From JBPYCR01 sp051846915 (lineage in GTDB: Bacteria > Bacillota > Bacilli > Bacillales > Amphibacillaceae): 64,000 nucleotides of DNA. Positions 34,783-43,971 of this stretch are shown here, piece by piece. The DNA lies in NCBI RefSeq assembly GCF_051846915.1, contig NZ_JBPYCR010000002.1, positions 1 to 64,000 on the forward strand, written 5' to 3'. Under the pieces are notes generated by a model, which worked only from the letters and a program-made list of their open reading frames with translations, was not told where the DNA came from and did not search any database. A program made the position numbers and the translations under genes. Numbering within the stretch: the stretch's first letter is position 1; every line of letters starts with the position of its first letter.

Positions 34783-35955
34783 TTATTTTAAATTTAATAA
34801 TCGATCTGTTTGACTCACAATATCCGAAACTCGTACACCAAAATTCTCATCAATGACTACTACTTCTCCTTTAGCAATCAGCTTTTCATTAACTAATACA
34901 TCGACTGGTTCACCAGCAAGTTTATCGAGTTCAACGATTGATCCTGACGATAGTTCAAGTATATCTTGTATGGTACGCTTCGTCCGACCTAGCTCCACCG
35001 TTACTTTCAGAGGAATATCAAGTAGCATATCCAAATTGCGTTGTTCGCTTCTGTTTAATCCCACCTGATCAAAGGTAGAAAATGACGCTTGCTGAACATT
35101 TGCATTTTGCTGAACGGAATCACCAATATATTGGGTAGTTGCACTATCCTGATCTTCTGTATGCTTCATTGCAGGCTGTTCCGATTCCATTGGCTTTTCA
35201 GAGGTTTCTGTTTTAGCAATTTGATCTCGGGTTGTCATTTGTTCTGGTCCTTTTTCATTAGACGGAGTATGAAGCAACATCCCGACTAGCTCTTTCGCAA
35301 ATGATAATGGAATAAGCTGCATAATATTTGAGTCTATTAAATCTCCAACTATAATTTGAAAGGATACTTTAACGAAAATTTCATGATCGGAATCTCCTTT
35401 CAGTTCAGTTGCCTGTTCAATATTTTCATATTGTACAGAAGGTGGAGAAATATCGATTTTTTTATCAAAAACGGTACTCATACTGGTCGCTGAAGCACCC
35501 ATCATTTGATTCATTGCTTCTTGTACAGCGCTGAGATGAATTTCACTTAAATCTTTTTCGGGATTCGACCCATCGCCTCCAAGCATAATATCTGAAATAA
35601 TTGCAGCATCCTCTGCTTTAACGACGAATAAATTTGACCCTGTAAACCCTTCAATGTAATTAACCCGTAAACTTACATGGTCAAAAGGAAATTCTTCATC
35701 TAATCCAGGCTTTTTTACAACGGATACTTCAGGTGTTGTAATTTCGACTTTATGATTGAGCAATGTTGATAACGTTGTAGCAGAGCTGCCAAATGAAATA
35801 TTACCAATTTCCCCTAACGCATCTCTTTCTAACCCGGTAAGATAGTTTTCTAGGTTCACTTCCTCCGCGTTTCCTGATTTAGTATCTTCGTTATCATCAT
35901 TTCCAATATTTAACAGCGCATCAATTTCATCTTGGGAAAGCATGCCATCATTCAT
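34783..35955 (-). CDS. fliY: Flagellar motor switch phosphatase FliY
   Basis: Switch component that dephosphorylates CheY-P. The 390-residue product starts with a CheY-P-binding peptide (MLSQDEIDALL). A CheC-like domain (about 40-215) follows with both D/S-x3-E-x2-N sites (DALGEIGN and SAVQEAMN). After a Q/E/T-rich linker (about 228-290) comes a C-terminal FliN/SpoA domain (DIPLKVTVELGRTKRTI). The SD GGGGGAGG covers the fliM end; the two genes are nearly contiguous. Confidence 0.95.
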   Translation of the reverse strand: MNDGMLSQDEIDALLNIGNDDNEDTKSGNAEEVNLENYLTGLERDALGEIGNISFGSSATTLSTLLNHKVEITTPEVSVVKKPGLDEEFPFDHVSLRVNYIEGFTGSNLFVVKAEDAAIISDIMLGGDGSNPEKDLSEIHLSAVQEAMNQMMGASATSMSTVFDKKIDISPPSVQYENIEQATELKGDSDHEIFVKVSFQIIVGDLIDSNIMQLIPLSFAKELVGMLLHTPSNEKGPEQMTTRDQIAKTETSEKPMESEQPAMKHTEDQDSATTQYIGDSVQQNANVQQASFSTFDQVGLNRSEQRNLDMLLDIPLKVTVELGRTKRTIQDILELSSGSIVELDKLAGEPVDVLVNEKLIAKGEVVVIDENFGVRVSDIVSQTDRLLNLK

Positions 35956-35956
35956 T

Positions 35957-36943
35957 TTATTCCTCCCCCTTTATTTCTTCCAATACTTGGACAGATAATT
36001 TATTTTTATGTTTTCCTGGCTGCACGTACAATTTTGGTTCATCATTAATTGCAAGCTGAAGCGGTTCATCAATTGCTTGATTAAGGGCAATCACATCACC
36101 CCTACTTAATTTTAAGAGTTCTTTCATATGGATGGTTGTTTCCCCTAACAATGTTTTTGCTTCAACTTGGACTTTTTGAATGTTCTTTTGCAATTTTTCA
36201 TACGCTTCCGGGTCTCTTTTATTCGTAGCTGTCTGCATCCAATAATGTACGGACAGTTTAGGTATGATCGGTTCTAGTACAATGTGGGGAATACAGATGT
36301 TGATCATCCCACTCGTATCCCCGATTGTCGTATTTAATGAAACAACGACAACTGTTTCGTTTGGCGATACCATTTGTAAAAATTGCGGATTAATTTCAAA
36401 CTCATCCAATTCCGGCTCAATTACCACTAAAGAATCCCACGCTTCTTTCATATTTACTACCGCTTTTTCAAAAAGCTGAGACATCAGAAGTGTTTCAATT
36501 TCCGTTAGACTATCTACTTTCTTGTCGCTGTTTCCTCTACCACCCAACACACGATCAAGCATACTGTACGCTATGTTCGGATTAACTTCCATTAAAATTC
36601 TGCCTTCCAATGGGGCAACACTGTATATGTTCAATATCGTCATCTTAGGTACTGATCGAATAAATTCTTCATATGGTATTTGATCTACAGATGCTACTGA
36701 AACATTGACATAAGTTCGTAATTTAGCGGAAAAAAAAGTAGTCATTAATCGAGCAAAATTCTCATGAATTCTGGATATACTACGTATTTGATCCTTGGAA
36801 AAACGCAAGGCACGCTTAAAGTCATATACACGAATTTTTTGTTCTTTTTCCTCTTGTTTCAGCTGATCTGCATCCATTTCTCCTGAAGTAATGGCAGATA
36901 AAAGAGCGTCAATTTCATTTTGGGAAAGTACTTCTTCAATCAA
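35957..36943 (-). CDS. fliM: Flagellar motor switch protein FliM
   Basis: C-ring protein of 328 residues. N-terminal CheY-P-binding motif EVLSQNEIDALLSAI, central CheC-like domain with VYDFKRALRFSKDQIRSI and the C-terminal SpoA/FliN domain. The start is TTG 36943, 9 bases after GGAGG. Two bases separate it from fliY. Confidence 0.95.
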   Translation of the reverse strand: MIEEVLSQNEIDALLSAITSGEMDADQLKQEEKEQKIRVYDFKRALRFSKDQIRSISRIHENFARLMTTFFSAKLRTYVNVSVASVDQIPYEEFIRSVPKMTILNIYSVAPLEGRILMEVNPNIAYSMLDRVLGGRGNSDKKVDSLTEIETLLMSQLFEKAVVNMKEAWDSLVVIEPELDEFEINPQFLQMVSPNETVVVVSLNTTIGDTSGMINICIPHIVLEPIIPKLSVHYWMQTATNKRDPEAYEKLQKNIQKVQVEAKTLLGETTIHMKELLKLSRGDVIALNQAIDEPLQLAINDEPKLYVQPGKHKNKLSVQVLEEIKGEE

Positions 36944-36976
36944 AAGTTTCCACCTCCATATTGGAGTAATACATCA

Positions 36977-37396
36977 TCATTGCAATATTTTTCCGGTTGT
37001 ATATACATCTGTGATATTGCCTTCGGTCATTACTTCATTCAATTTGGATTGAAGTGTGTCTTCCAGTTTACTAAGGCCGGATTTGAAGTCTTCCTCATTC
37101 ATAACAGCAAGCTCTTTTATTAAAATATTTTTAAGCTGAAATTCGCGTTTGGTTACTTCATTTCTAGCTTTCTTTCCATCCGTCAAAATTTGGAATTGAA
37201 TTCGCACAAAACTTCCATCGTTTAAGTCCGTCGTTACTTCAGGAGTTTCATACGAATACTCGGCAATTTCATCAATCGATTGCGCTTCGCCTTTGTTTTG
37301 ATTGCCTGTATAATTTAAAACAATAATGAATGCAATTGCTCCAGCAACGAGCAAAACAATTAAAGAAGTTACCATCGTCTTTGCTAGACTACTCAT
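36977..37396 (-). CDS. fliL: Flagellar basal body-associated protein FliL
   Basis: Stator-associated single-pass membrane protein of 139 residues. N-terminal membrane segment (about 8-28), then a stomatin-like extracytoplasmic domain with TTDLNDGSFVRIQFQI and a C-terminal end VYTTGKILQ. The ATG overlaps the swrD stop (AATGAG TAG). Confidence 0.92.
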   Translation of the reverse strand: MSSLAKTMVTSLIVLLVAGAIAFIIVLNYTGNQNKGEAQSIDEIAEYSYETPEVTTDLNDGSFVRIQFQILTDGKKARNEVTKREFQLKNILIKELAVMNEEDFKSGLSKLEDTLQSKLNEVMTEGNITDVYTTGKILQ

Positions 37397-37607
37397 TCAC
37401 TTCACCCGCCTCTTTTAACCTTCCGTATAATCCGACTTTTTGATAAAAAACAGACGCTTTATCTATTACTTCCTGCTCGGTTGTTTTTACTACAATTTTT
37501 TTGCCATTCGTTAACGTAATCGTCGTATCCGGATGTGACTGAATTTGTTCGATCATCAAGGCATTTAAAGAAAATTCTTCCCCATTTAACCGTTGTAATT
37601 GAATCAT
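37389..37607 (-). CDS. swrD: SwrD/FlbD family flagellar protein
   Basis: A 72-residue protein of the FlbD/SwrD (YlzI) family: IQLQRLNGEEFSLNALMIEQI, then PDTTITLTNGKKIVV. In B. subtilis SwrD raises flagellar motor power for swarming and is encoded at the same place. No SD sequence lies before its ATG: the preceding bases are CCCGCCATAAA, the 3' arm of a hairpin. The upstream mini-cistron at 37624-37647 has the SD instead. Confidence 0.9.
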   Translation of the reverse strand: MIQLQRLNGEEFSLNALMIEQIQSHPDTTITLTNGKKIVVKTTEQEVIDKASVFYQKVGLYGRLKEAGEVNE

Positions 37608-37615
37608 TTTATGGC

Positions 37616-37651
37616 GGGAGTGTTCAGTTCATAGAGCTACTGCCCACTCCC
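37616..37651 (-). promoter_or_regulatory. Hairpin in front of swrD
   Basis: GGGAGTG and CACTCCC, with inner CAGT/ACTG, form a stem-loop that ends 8 bases before the swrD start codon. There is no T-tract, so it is not a terminator. It encloses the mini-cistron. Confidence 0.6.
37624..37647 (-). CDS. Possible seven-residue leader peptide before swrD
   Basis: An excellent SD (AGGAGGT, 37653-37659) is followed after 5 bases by GTG and six more codons ending in TGA (M-G-S-S-S-M-N). The stop lies 16 bases before the swrD ATG. Translation of it would melt the hairpin. It may be a translational leader, or the SD may simply feed re-initiation at swrD. Not verified. Confidence 0.35.
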   Translation of the reverse strand: MGSSSMN

Positions 37652-37661
37652 TACCTCCTCA

Positions 37662-38588
37662 TTATCGTTTTAGATTGACGAGCTCCTGCAAAATTTCATC
37701 CGATGTCGTAATGATCCTAGTATTTGCTTGGAATCCACGCTGAGACGTAATCATCTCCGTAAATTCCTCTGCCAAATCTACATTCGACATTTCCAATGAA
37801 TTACTGATAATAGAAGAAGCAATATCGTCTGATTCTCCTGCAACTAATTGAATATTATCGTTTGCATCTTTTCTTAAACCGGCATTCGGCGTATCCAAGT
37901 AAAGATTACTTCCTGCCTTTTGCAAACCCAACGGATTGGAGAAACTAGCTAATGCTACCTGACCGGCAACTTGTTGACTTCCATTTTCATCAATGTAGTT
38001 CACTGAACCGTTTGATGTAACACTAAAGCTTTGTGCGTTTCCGGGTATTTTTATTGTTGTTAAATTACCAGTATTAATGTTTCCTGCTGCGTCGGCTGCA
38101 AATCCTATTAAATACTGCCCTTGGGGATTTGCAACATTTCCATCTTTATCCAATCCAAAATTACCAGCACGCGTATAGGCGATGTTTGAATTTTCAAGAT
38201 TAATGTAATCGACGTGTGTATCAGCGTTTGGATCAAAAGCAGTATTGTTCTCTGTTGCTAGATTATTACCAACAACAAACATCCCATCCCCTTCGATAGA
38301 AAAATCGAGTGGGTTATCCGTTGGCTGACGAAATCCTTGGGAATGAATATTATCAATTGTTCCAAGCTGTGAACCAAGCCCAACCTGTGCCGGATTTGTT
38401 CCACCTCTTACACCGGTTTCCGTCGGGGCTTGTGCACCTCTAGTCGTTTGACTCATCATATCTTGAAATGTTACTCGACCTTTTTTAAATCCTGCTGTAT
38501 TTACGTTGGCGATGTTATTACCTATAACATCGAGTTTTGTTTGGAATCCTCGCATTCCTGAAATACCTGCATACATAGAACGTAACAT
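37662..38588 (-). CDS. flgE: Flagellar hook protein FlgE (formerly FlgG in Bacillus)
   Basis: Hook subunit of 308 residues, longer than B. subtilis FlgE (264). N-terminal D0 block MLRSMYAGISGMRGFQTKLD, the rod/hook motif IGNNIANVNTAGFKK, and the C-terminal heptad region EMSNVDLAEEFTEMITSQRG and LVNLKR. The extra length lies in the variable middle domain. ATG 38588 has the SD AAGGGAG. Automatic pipelines often name this gene flgG. Confidence 0.9.
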   Translation of the reverse strand: MLRSMYAGISGMRGFQTKLDVIGNNIANVNTAGFKKGRVTFQDMMSQTTRGAQAPTETGVRGGTNPAQVGLGSQLGTIDNIHSQGFRQPTDNPLDFSIEGDGMFVVGNNLATENNTAFDPNADTHVDYINLENSNIAYTRAGNFGLDKDGNVANPQGQYLIGFAADAAGNINTGNLTTIKIPGNAQSFSVTSNGSVNYIDENGSQQVAGQVALASFSNPLGLQKAGSNLYLDTPNAGLRKDANDNIQLVAGESDDIASSIISNSLEMSNVDLAEEFTEMITSQRGFQANTRIITTSDEILQELVNLKR

Positions 38589-38671
38589 AATTTTTTTCTC
38601 CCTTTTTTTTGGATTGAATACACTGTATCGATCAATCAACAGCATAAGTGGCTTCCCTTAAAGGGTCCAGC

Positions 38672-39037
38672 CTATTCATTAAGTACAATTGTTCCGTTAA
38701 TGTTTGTGAAAATTTTAGCGGAAGCTTCTTCCTGACTCATTGCGGTTACCACCGTATTATTTTGTGTACTAACTAGCAGAGCAGCGTTTTTCATTACAAC
38801 CAATGAATCGGTTACCCCTTTATGCTTCGCTTCCTGCATTTTCTTTGTAATTATTTCCCACTGCTTATCGTTAATCTGAATGTTTCGTTCGCTAATGCGT
38901 TGTTGTGCATGTTTACTAACTTTTATTGCTTTAACGTCTTTAAAAATTTCCTTAAAACTTGTCTGGTTATTTTTCACCTTTTGACCCGGAACAGGAAATG
39001 GGTGATGCTGCTGTATTCCACTGACACGATGAGCCAT
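38672..39037 (-). CDS. Flagellar operon protein (TIGR02530-type)
   Basis: A 121-residue protein between flgD and flgE. The centre (IKVSKHAQQRISERNIQINDKQW, shortened here) fits the TIGR02530 flagellar operon family of Firmicutes, whose function is unknown. B. subtilis lacks it at this position. ATG 39037 lies 8 bases behind GGAAG; one base separates it from the flgD stop. The assignment is from pattern memory. Confidence 0.75.
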   Translation of the reverse strand: MAHRVSGIQQHHPFPVPGQKVKNNQTSFKEIFKDVKAIKVSKHAQQRISERNIQINDKQWEIITKKMQEAKHKGVTDSLVVMKNAALLVSTQNNTVVTAMSQEEASAKIFTNINGTIVLNE

Positions 39038-39038
39038 T

Positions 39039-39512
39039 TTATTCACTTCCTTTACTCTCAGCGCCAGCATCAGGCTTATCAGCAGTCGGTTCACTCACCT
39101 GTATAACAGAATCGGCATAAATTTTTTCTCCGTTTTCCAACTCTAATATTGCCCAGCCTTCTTTTTGACTAACTGCAATTACATTACTCGTTACCGTGTT
39201 TTCTTTTTCTGTTTCTTCATTACGTTTTTTATAAGATACATCTTTGCCAATCATGTGACTATATTGAATTACCGGTGACACCATTTGACTTTGAACAAGT
39301 GTATCAATCGACTTTGACATGTTCATCATTTGCTCCAAAGAAGAAAAGTTTGCCATTTGTGCAATAAAATCCTGATCTTCCATCGGATTTAACGGGTCCT
39401 GGTTTTGCAGCTGCGTCATTAATATTTTCATAAACTCATCTTTACCGAGATTTGAGCTTGGTGTGCGTTTCGGTTGATTATGAAAATATAAAGAAGCATC
39501 GATTTTGTTCAT
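39039..39512 (-). CDS. flgD: Hook assembly scaffold protein FlgD
   Basis: Hook-capping protein needed for hook polymerisation. The 157-residue product has the family block LGKDEFMKILMTQLQNQDPL and FIAQMANFSSLEQM; the short C-terminal region is polar. AGGTG lies 6 bases before ATG 39512. It is located between fliK and the TIGR02530-type gene. Confidence 0.92.
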   Translation of the reverse strand: MNKIDASLYFHNQPKRTPSSNLGKDEFMKILMTQLQNQDPLNPMEDQDFIAQMANFSSLEQMMNMSKSIDTLVQSQMVSPVIQYSHMIGKDVSYKKRNEETEKENTVTSNVIAVSQKEGWAILELENGEKIYADSVIQVSEPTADKPDAGAESKGSE

Positions 39513-39521
39513 CTGCTTCAC

Positions 39522-40841
39522 CTACACTTTCTCGTTCATAATTTGTTCCAGAAATTCTGTTTTGAAATCTTTATTTGCTTGATCTTCATTGTCTTCCGAT
39601 GGATCGGACTCGGAACGCTCCTTTTCTTGTTCTTTCGTTTGTTCATCATGCGCTTCTTTTAATATATCCTGCCTGCTTCCATTCACTAAATCTTCCTTCT
39701 CGATAACGACTTGGTGTGGCGCGAACATATTTTTTAATTGATGAATATTCGACTCCATCATTTCTTTAGCTACCTGGGATGTAACAATAATTTTAACTGC
39801 CATCTCGCCATTCATTTGTGTTAGGCGTACAACCATTTCACCTAAATTTTGCGGACGCAACGAAAATGATAAATGAGTCGTTCCGTTATTTAATGATAAA
39901 AACTGGCTCGATCGAATGGCTTGTTGAAATTGTTTCAATAGTTGCTGTTCAGCAGGAACAGCTCCTTCCCCTTTATGAACATGGATAACAAGTTGTTCAA
40001 CCGTCGACATTGGCATGGACTGGTCATATGGAATAGTAGCCGGAATGACTTGCGGATGATTCGATACCATTTTATTTGTCGTTAATGCGTGAAGCCACTT
40101 GGCAACGTCGGTGCTTGTAACTTGTGCATTTGCACGGTAGTGCTGTTTTGCAGCAAGTTCATTGCGATTTTTAAAAGCATGCAATATTTCTTTAAAGATA
40201 GTTTGTTCGTTTGAATCCTTGTCTAAAGTTTGTTGCAGTATACCCATCTGCTCGGTCGTAAGCTTTTTTTCCAAAACAGTCCATTGATGCAGCACCTGTA
40301 ATATTTTAGGTGACAGTTTCAGCAGGTTATCATTGTTTGTTGAAAGTTTGGAAACTAGTTGTTCAAACTTCGCTATAAGCTGCTGGAATTGACCTTCTTT
40401 ATGAAATACCATTGTTGTCTGACTTTCCAATTTTGATAACAAATTTGTCATCATGCGCTGGTCAAAAGTTGCTTCCTTATTCATGTTTGGTTCTGTTTGT
40501 TGTTGAGTTATCAATTGTTCAATGAGAGTTGAAATATCAAGTCCGGTAATCGTTTGTAATTCATTCAGGATTTCCAACTCTTCGGGATTTGCTTCAGTAA
40601 TCGGCTCATTGGGATTGGTCAATGCTTGTAATTGGGCGATTAGTGACTCATTATTTAGGGGTTCATCAAGCTGTTGATATATTTCTCGGTCCAAAAGGAT
40701 GGAATTTTGTTCCCCTGCTGTTTGTTGCTGCAATAGTCCATTAAAGATGGAATGTCTTTCCTGATTTGAAGAATCCAAAGGTACCTTTTCAACCTTACTT
40801 TTTGAAAGATTCGATGGTACTGTTAATGTAATTGCATTCAC
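39522..40841 (-). CDS. fliK: Flagellar hook-length control protein FliK
   Basis: Molecular ruler exported through the hook, which triggers FlhB switching. The 439-residue protein is Gln/Glu-rich and weakly conserved, except the C-terminal Flg_hook domain with LSFSLRPQNLGEMVVRLTQMNG and a charged tail (EQEKERSESDPSEDNEDQ). The start is GTG 40841, 8 bases after GGAGG. Position between ylxF and flgD supports it. Confidence 0.88.
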   Translation of the reverse strand: MNAITLTVPSNLSKSKVEKVPLDSSNQERHSIFNGLLQQQTAGEQNSILLDREIYQQLDEPLNNESLIAQLQALTNPNEPITEANPEELEILNELQTITGLDISTLIEQLITQQQTEPNMNKEATFDQRMMTNLLSKLESQTTMVFHKEGQFQQLIAKFEQLVSKLSTNNDNLLKLSPKILQVLHQWTVLEKKLTTEQMGILQQTLDKDSNEQTIFKEILHAFKNRNELAAKQHYRANAQVTSTDVAKWLHALTTNKMVSNHPQVIPATIPYDQSMPMSTVEQLVIHVHKGEGAVPAEQQLLKQFQQAIRSSQFLSLNNGTTHLSFSLRPQNLGEMVVRLTQMNGEMAVKIIVTSQVAKEMMESNIHQLKNMFAPHQVVIEKEDLVNGSRQDILKEAHDEQTKEQEKERSESDPSEDNEDQANKDFKTEFLEQIMNEKV

Positions 40842-40874
40842 TATTTTCACCTCCCTTCACGGCGTTATAACATA

Positions 40875-41459
40875 TTACTGCTCCATTAATAATTCCGTTA
40901 GTTCCGCAGCAAGTGACGGTTCCATTTCTCCCATAATTTCCCCACGCACATCATTTGATAATTCCTTTAAAATGGCAACCGCTGATGACTTGTCCAAACT
41001 TTGGAAAATGAGTGCTGCTTTTTCCTTGTCCATTTTCCGAAATGATGTCGCCGTTTTCTTTACCGAGTCTACCGTTTCCGGTTCAGCTTGTTCTTCCGAT
41101 TTATTATCTTGGGCGCTTTTTTCTAGCTTTAAAATCTTTTGTTGTAATTCATCATTCGTTGCTTGTAAATTTTCAATTTCATCATTTAATTCACCAATTT
41201 CACTTTGCTGTTTATCAATCATTTCCGCAGCTTGTTCACTTTGTTGCTCTAATTGCTTCTCTTCATCCGTCTTTATTACGGTTGAAACAATCGGTATTTT
41301 ACTGCCGTTTGTTTTTATCCAATCGCCAACATTTACACCTGCCACTGATAGAATTATGACGGTTAGAACAATTGCGACAATCAAAGGAACGACGATAACA
41401 AATATAAACCAGATGATCGGATTTGACTTATTCTTGCGACTTTTACTTTGCTTTTCCAT
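40875..41459 (-). CDS. ylxF: YlxF, MotE-like flagellar protein
   Basis: A 194-residue protein with a basic N-terminus, one membrane helix (about 14-40), a long coiled coil (about 70-115, EEKQLEQQSEQAAEMI) and a C-terminal MgtE-N-like domain (MDKEKAALIFQSLDKSSAVAIL). MotE of alpha-proteobacteria, a MotC chaperone, has this architecture. The function in Bacilli is unknown. It lies between fliJ and fliK. ATG 41459 follows AGGTGA by 5 bases. Confidence 0.8.
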   Translation of the reverse strand: MEKQSKSRKNKSNPIIWFIFVIVVPLIVAIVLTVIILSVAGVNVGDWIKTNGSKIPIVSTVIKTDEEKQLEQQSEQAAEMIDKQQSEIGELNDEIENLQATNDELQQKILKLEKSAQDNKSEEQAEPETVDSVKKTATSFRKMDKEKAALIFQSLDKSSAVAILKELSNDVRGEIMGEMEPSLAAELTELLMEQ

Positions 41460-41464
41460 TCTAC

Positions 41465-41896
41465 TCACCTATTTTGGCTTAAATATTGTCGAATAGATAG
41501 TTCATCCATTAGAGTTTGTTCATGTTTTAGAGTAATTTTTTCCGCTTCTATATTTCTATTTTCAATGACTTTTTCAAACTTTTTCACTTCTACATATGCT
41601 TCAGTTAAGATTGATTGCTTTTCTTCCATTTCTTTTCTCGCTCTATTGACATGGTCTTGCAATCTCATGATTTTAACGTTTAGTGCTTCTATGTAAGCTA
41701 GTTGCTCTTTGATTTTGTCAATTGGCATTGATTTACTTAGCGTTGATGCATAGGAGCCTTCTGCTGTTTCTTTTTTTTTGAGTAAGGTATACAGTTCTGT
41801 TGCAATTTCTTCAAATGCCTTTTGAGATTGATGATGTGCGATTTGAGCGTTCTCTTTTTCCTTTTCTCGTAATTGCAGTACTGTTGTTAGTGGCAA
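41465..41896 (-). CDS. fliJ: Flagellar export chaperone FliJ
   Basis: A 143-residue protein that is almost entirely coiled coil. FliJ forms the stalk of the FliI ATPase ring and recycles chaperones. Sequence conservation is low; LREKEKENAQ and VEVKKFEKVIENR fit the family. The start is TTG 41896, directly after the fliI stop, with GGGAGGTG in the fliI end. Confidence 0.88.
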   Translation of the reverse strand: MPLTTVLQLREKEKENAQIAHHQSQKAFEEIATELYTLLKKKETAEGSYASTLSKSMPIDKIKEQLAYIEALNVKIMRLQDHVNRARKEMEEKQSILTEAYVEVKKFEKVIENRNIEAEKITLKHEQTLMDELSIRQYLSQNR

Positions 41897-43216
41897 TTAA
41901 AGCACACCTCCCGAAAGCAGCTTGTCCATTTGTGCAATTGACTGTTCGATTGATACGTCTTCATTCATTTCTTGCTTTAAAAAGGCTTTAATCTTTGGAT
42001 AAAATGCGATGGCCTTATCTATTTCCGGATCTGTTCCGCGTTTATATGCTCCAATATGAATGAGTTCATTGTTTTCTTCATAAGTAGCCATAAGGGAACG
42101 TATTTTCTGAGCAGCGACGATGTGTTCTTTATCAGCAACTTGATTCATTACTCTACTGATCGATTTTAATATATTAATAGCGGGAAACTGACCTTGTTCT
42201 GCCAATTTACGATCTAGAACAAAATGACCGTCCAATATCCCTCTAACGGTATCAGCAATTGGTTCATTCATGTCATCCCCATCTACTAAAACGGTATAAA
42301 AGGCTGTAATCGAACCATGTTCACTTGTACCTGTCCGTTCAAGCAGCTTGGGCAATATCGCAAATACTGATGGTGTGTATCCTTTAGTGGTAGGCGGTTC
42401 ACCAACTGCCAATCCAACCTCCCGTTGAGCCATGGCCACGCGAGTTACAGAATCCATCAATAGGTTCACTTTAAAACCTAAGTCGCGAAAATACTCACTA
42501 ATTGCTGTAGCTGTATACGCACCTTTTATACGCATTAAAGCCGGCTGATCAGAAGTCACGGCAACGACGATTGATTTTTTCAAACCGTCCTTGCCAAGAT
42601 CATTTTCCACAAATTCTCTTACTTCACGACCACGTTCACCTATCAAGGCGATAACGTTAATATCGGCATTGCTGTTACGGGCAATCATACCTAGTAATGT
42701 ACTTTTCCCTACCCCACTTCCAGCAAAGATACCAACTCTTTGACCTTCGCCGACCGTAAGCAAACCGTCAATTGCTTTGATTCCAATCTGAATCGGTTTT
42801 GTAATAGGGGTGCGCATCATCGGGTTTGGCGATGATTGTTCTGTTATATAGTTCGTCAATCCTTTTGGTAGCTTCGCAGTATTCAAGCTGTTCCCTAATG
42901 GATCTATCACATTACCGATAAGCCCGCGTCCAATTTTAATCATCAAGGGATGACCCGTTGCCTCCACGAGACAGCCGGGGCCAATTTCAGTTACTTCAGC
43001 ATAAGGCATAAGGATAATCTTCTCATTGTTAAAACCGACTACTTCAGAGAGAATAGTCTTTTTATTATGGTTAGCAGCGTGAATATAGCAAACTTCACCT
43101 ACATTTGCTGCCGGGCCAAGCGACTCGATCATCAAACCGACTACGCGCAACACTTTTCCGTACCTTTTATACGTATCAACTTGTTCAATTGCTGAAATAT
43201 ATGTACTAGTATCCAT
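41897..43216 (-). CDS. fliI: Flagellum-specific ATPase FliI
   Basis: F1-beta-like ATPase energising flagellar export. The 439-residue product has Walker A FAGSGVGKSTLLGM (about 163-175), ALIGERGREVREFVE, LLMDSVTRVAMAQREVGLA and Walker B region TAFYTVLVDGDDMNEP. The ATG shares one base with the fliH stop (TAATG). Confidence 0.96.
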   Translation of the reverse strand: MDTSTYISAIEQVDTYKRYGKVLRVVGLMIESLGPAANVGEVCYIHAANHNKKTILSEVVGFNNEKIILMPYAEVTEIGPGCLVEATGHPLMIKIGRGLIGNVIDPLGNSLNTAKLPKGLTNYITEQSSPNPMMRTPITKPIQIGIKAIDGLLTVGEGQRVGIFAGSGVGKSTLLGMIARNSNADINVIALIGERGREVREFVENDLGKDGLKKSIVVAVTSDQPALMRIKGAYTATAISEYFRDLGFKVNLLMDSVTRVAMAQREVGLAVGEPPTTKGYTPSVFAILPKLLERTGTSEHGSITAFYTVLVDGDDMNEPIADTVRGILDGHFVLDRKLAEQGQFPAINILKSISRVMNQVADKEHIVAAQKIRSLMATYEENNELIHIGAYKRGTDPEIDKAIAFYPKIKAFLKQEMNEDVSIEQSIAQMDKLLSGGVL

Positions 43217-43971
43217 TACTTCAACTCCATGGATATTTCGTGCAGTGCTTTTTCAATTTGCTGTAATTGTGTGTCTACACCCGCATCGATTTGTCCAAAT
43301 GGGTGAACAATCAAGCAATCGTTTTCCGATAGCTTCCGATCAATGTAAATTGAAATTTTTGTGTCTCCATCCAGCGATTTCATTAAGTCTTCTTTTTGTT
43401 GCAGTACAAATTCATAATTATTCGGATGTAAGTATATGGAAAGTCTCGATTGATCTTTCAATTCCGTTATTGCTGCGGTTACGATTGGCAAAAACGACTC
43501 TGGGTGCTCTGAAAGGCTATGCGTTAAAATTTTTTGGGATGCTTGAATTGCTAAACTAATAATGGTTTCGTTGCTTTCCTCAATAGTCGCATAGTAATCT
43601 TTTGTTGCGGCTTGTACGAGAGCATTTGCCTTGTCTATCAATTGTTCGTATTTGTTTAGGCTATCTTGTTTTCCTAACTCGAAGCCGACATGATACCCCT
43701 CTTCTTTCACTCTTTCGATCAATTGTTCTTTCTCTTGTTCCCATCTTTGTTTTTCTTGCTCAATTTCTATTGAAATATCCTGCACCATTTTTTCCCTGTG
43801 GTGCTCTAATTGCTTCAATTCAATTTTCATCTGATCCAGTTTGGACTGAACGATAATTTGTTCCTGCTCTTCGGAATTGGCTCGATCGTCCGTTTGCACA
43901 ATTTTTTTAATTGGTTTAACCTCAATTACCTTTTTTTCCTTAACATGTATGGTTGATGATGATCTAGACAA
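43216..43971 (-). CDS. fliH: Flagellar assembly protein FliH
   Basis: Regulator and peripheral stalk of FliI. The 251-residue product has a long charged coiled coil (about 30-105) with GFELGKQD and a V-ATPase-E-like C-terminal domain (SIYLHPNNYEFV). The SD GGAGGTGA fully matches the 16S tail and is followed after 8 bases by TTG 43971; upstream GTGs lie within or before the SD. It overlaps the end of fliG. Confidence 0.9.
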   Translation of the reverse strand: MSRSSSTIHVKEKKVIEVKPIKKIVQTDDRANSEEQEQIIVQSKLDQMKIELKQLEHHREKMVQDISIEIEQEKQRWEQEKEQLIERVKEEGYHVGFELGKQDSLNKYEQLIDKANALVQAATKDYYATIEESNETIISLAIQASQKILTHSLSEHPESFLPIVTAAITELKDQSRLSIYLHPNNYEFVLQQKEDLMKSLDGDTKISIYIDRKLSENDCLIVHPFGQIDAGVDTQLQQIEKALHEISMELK

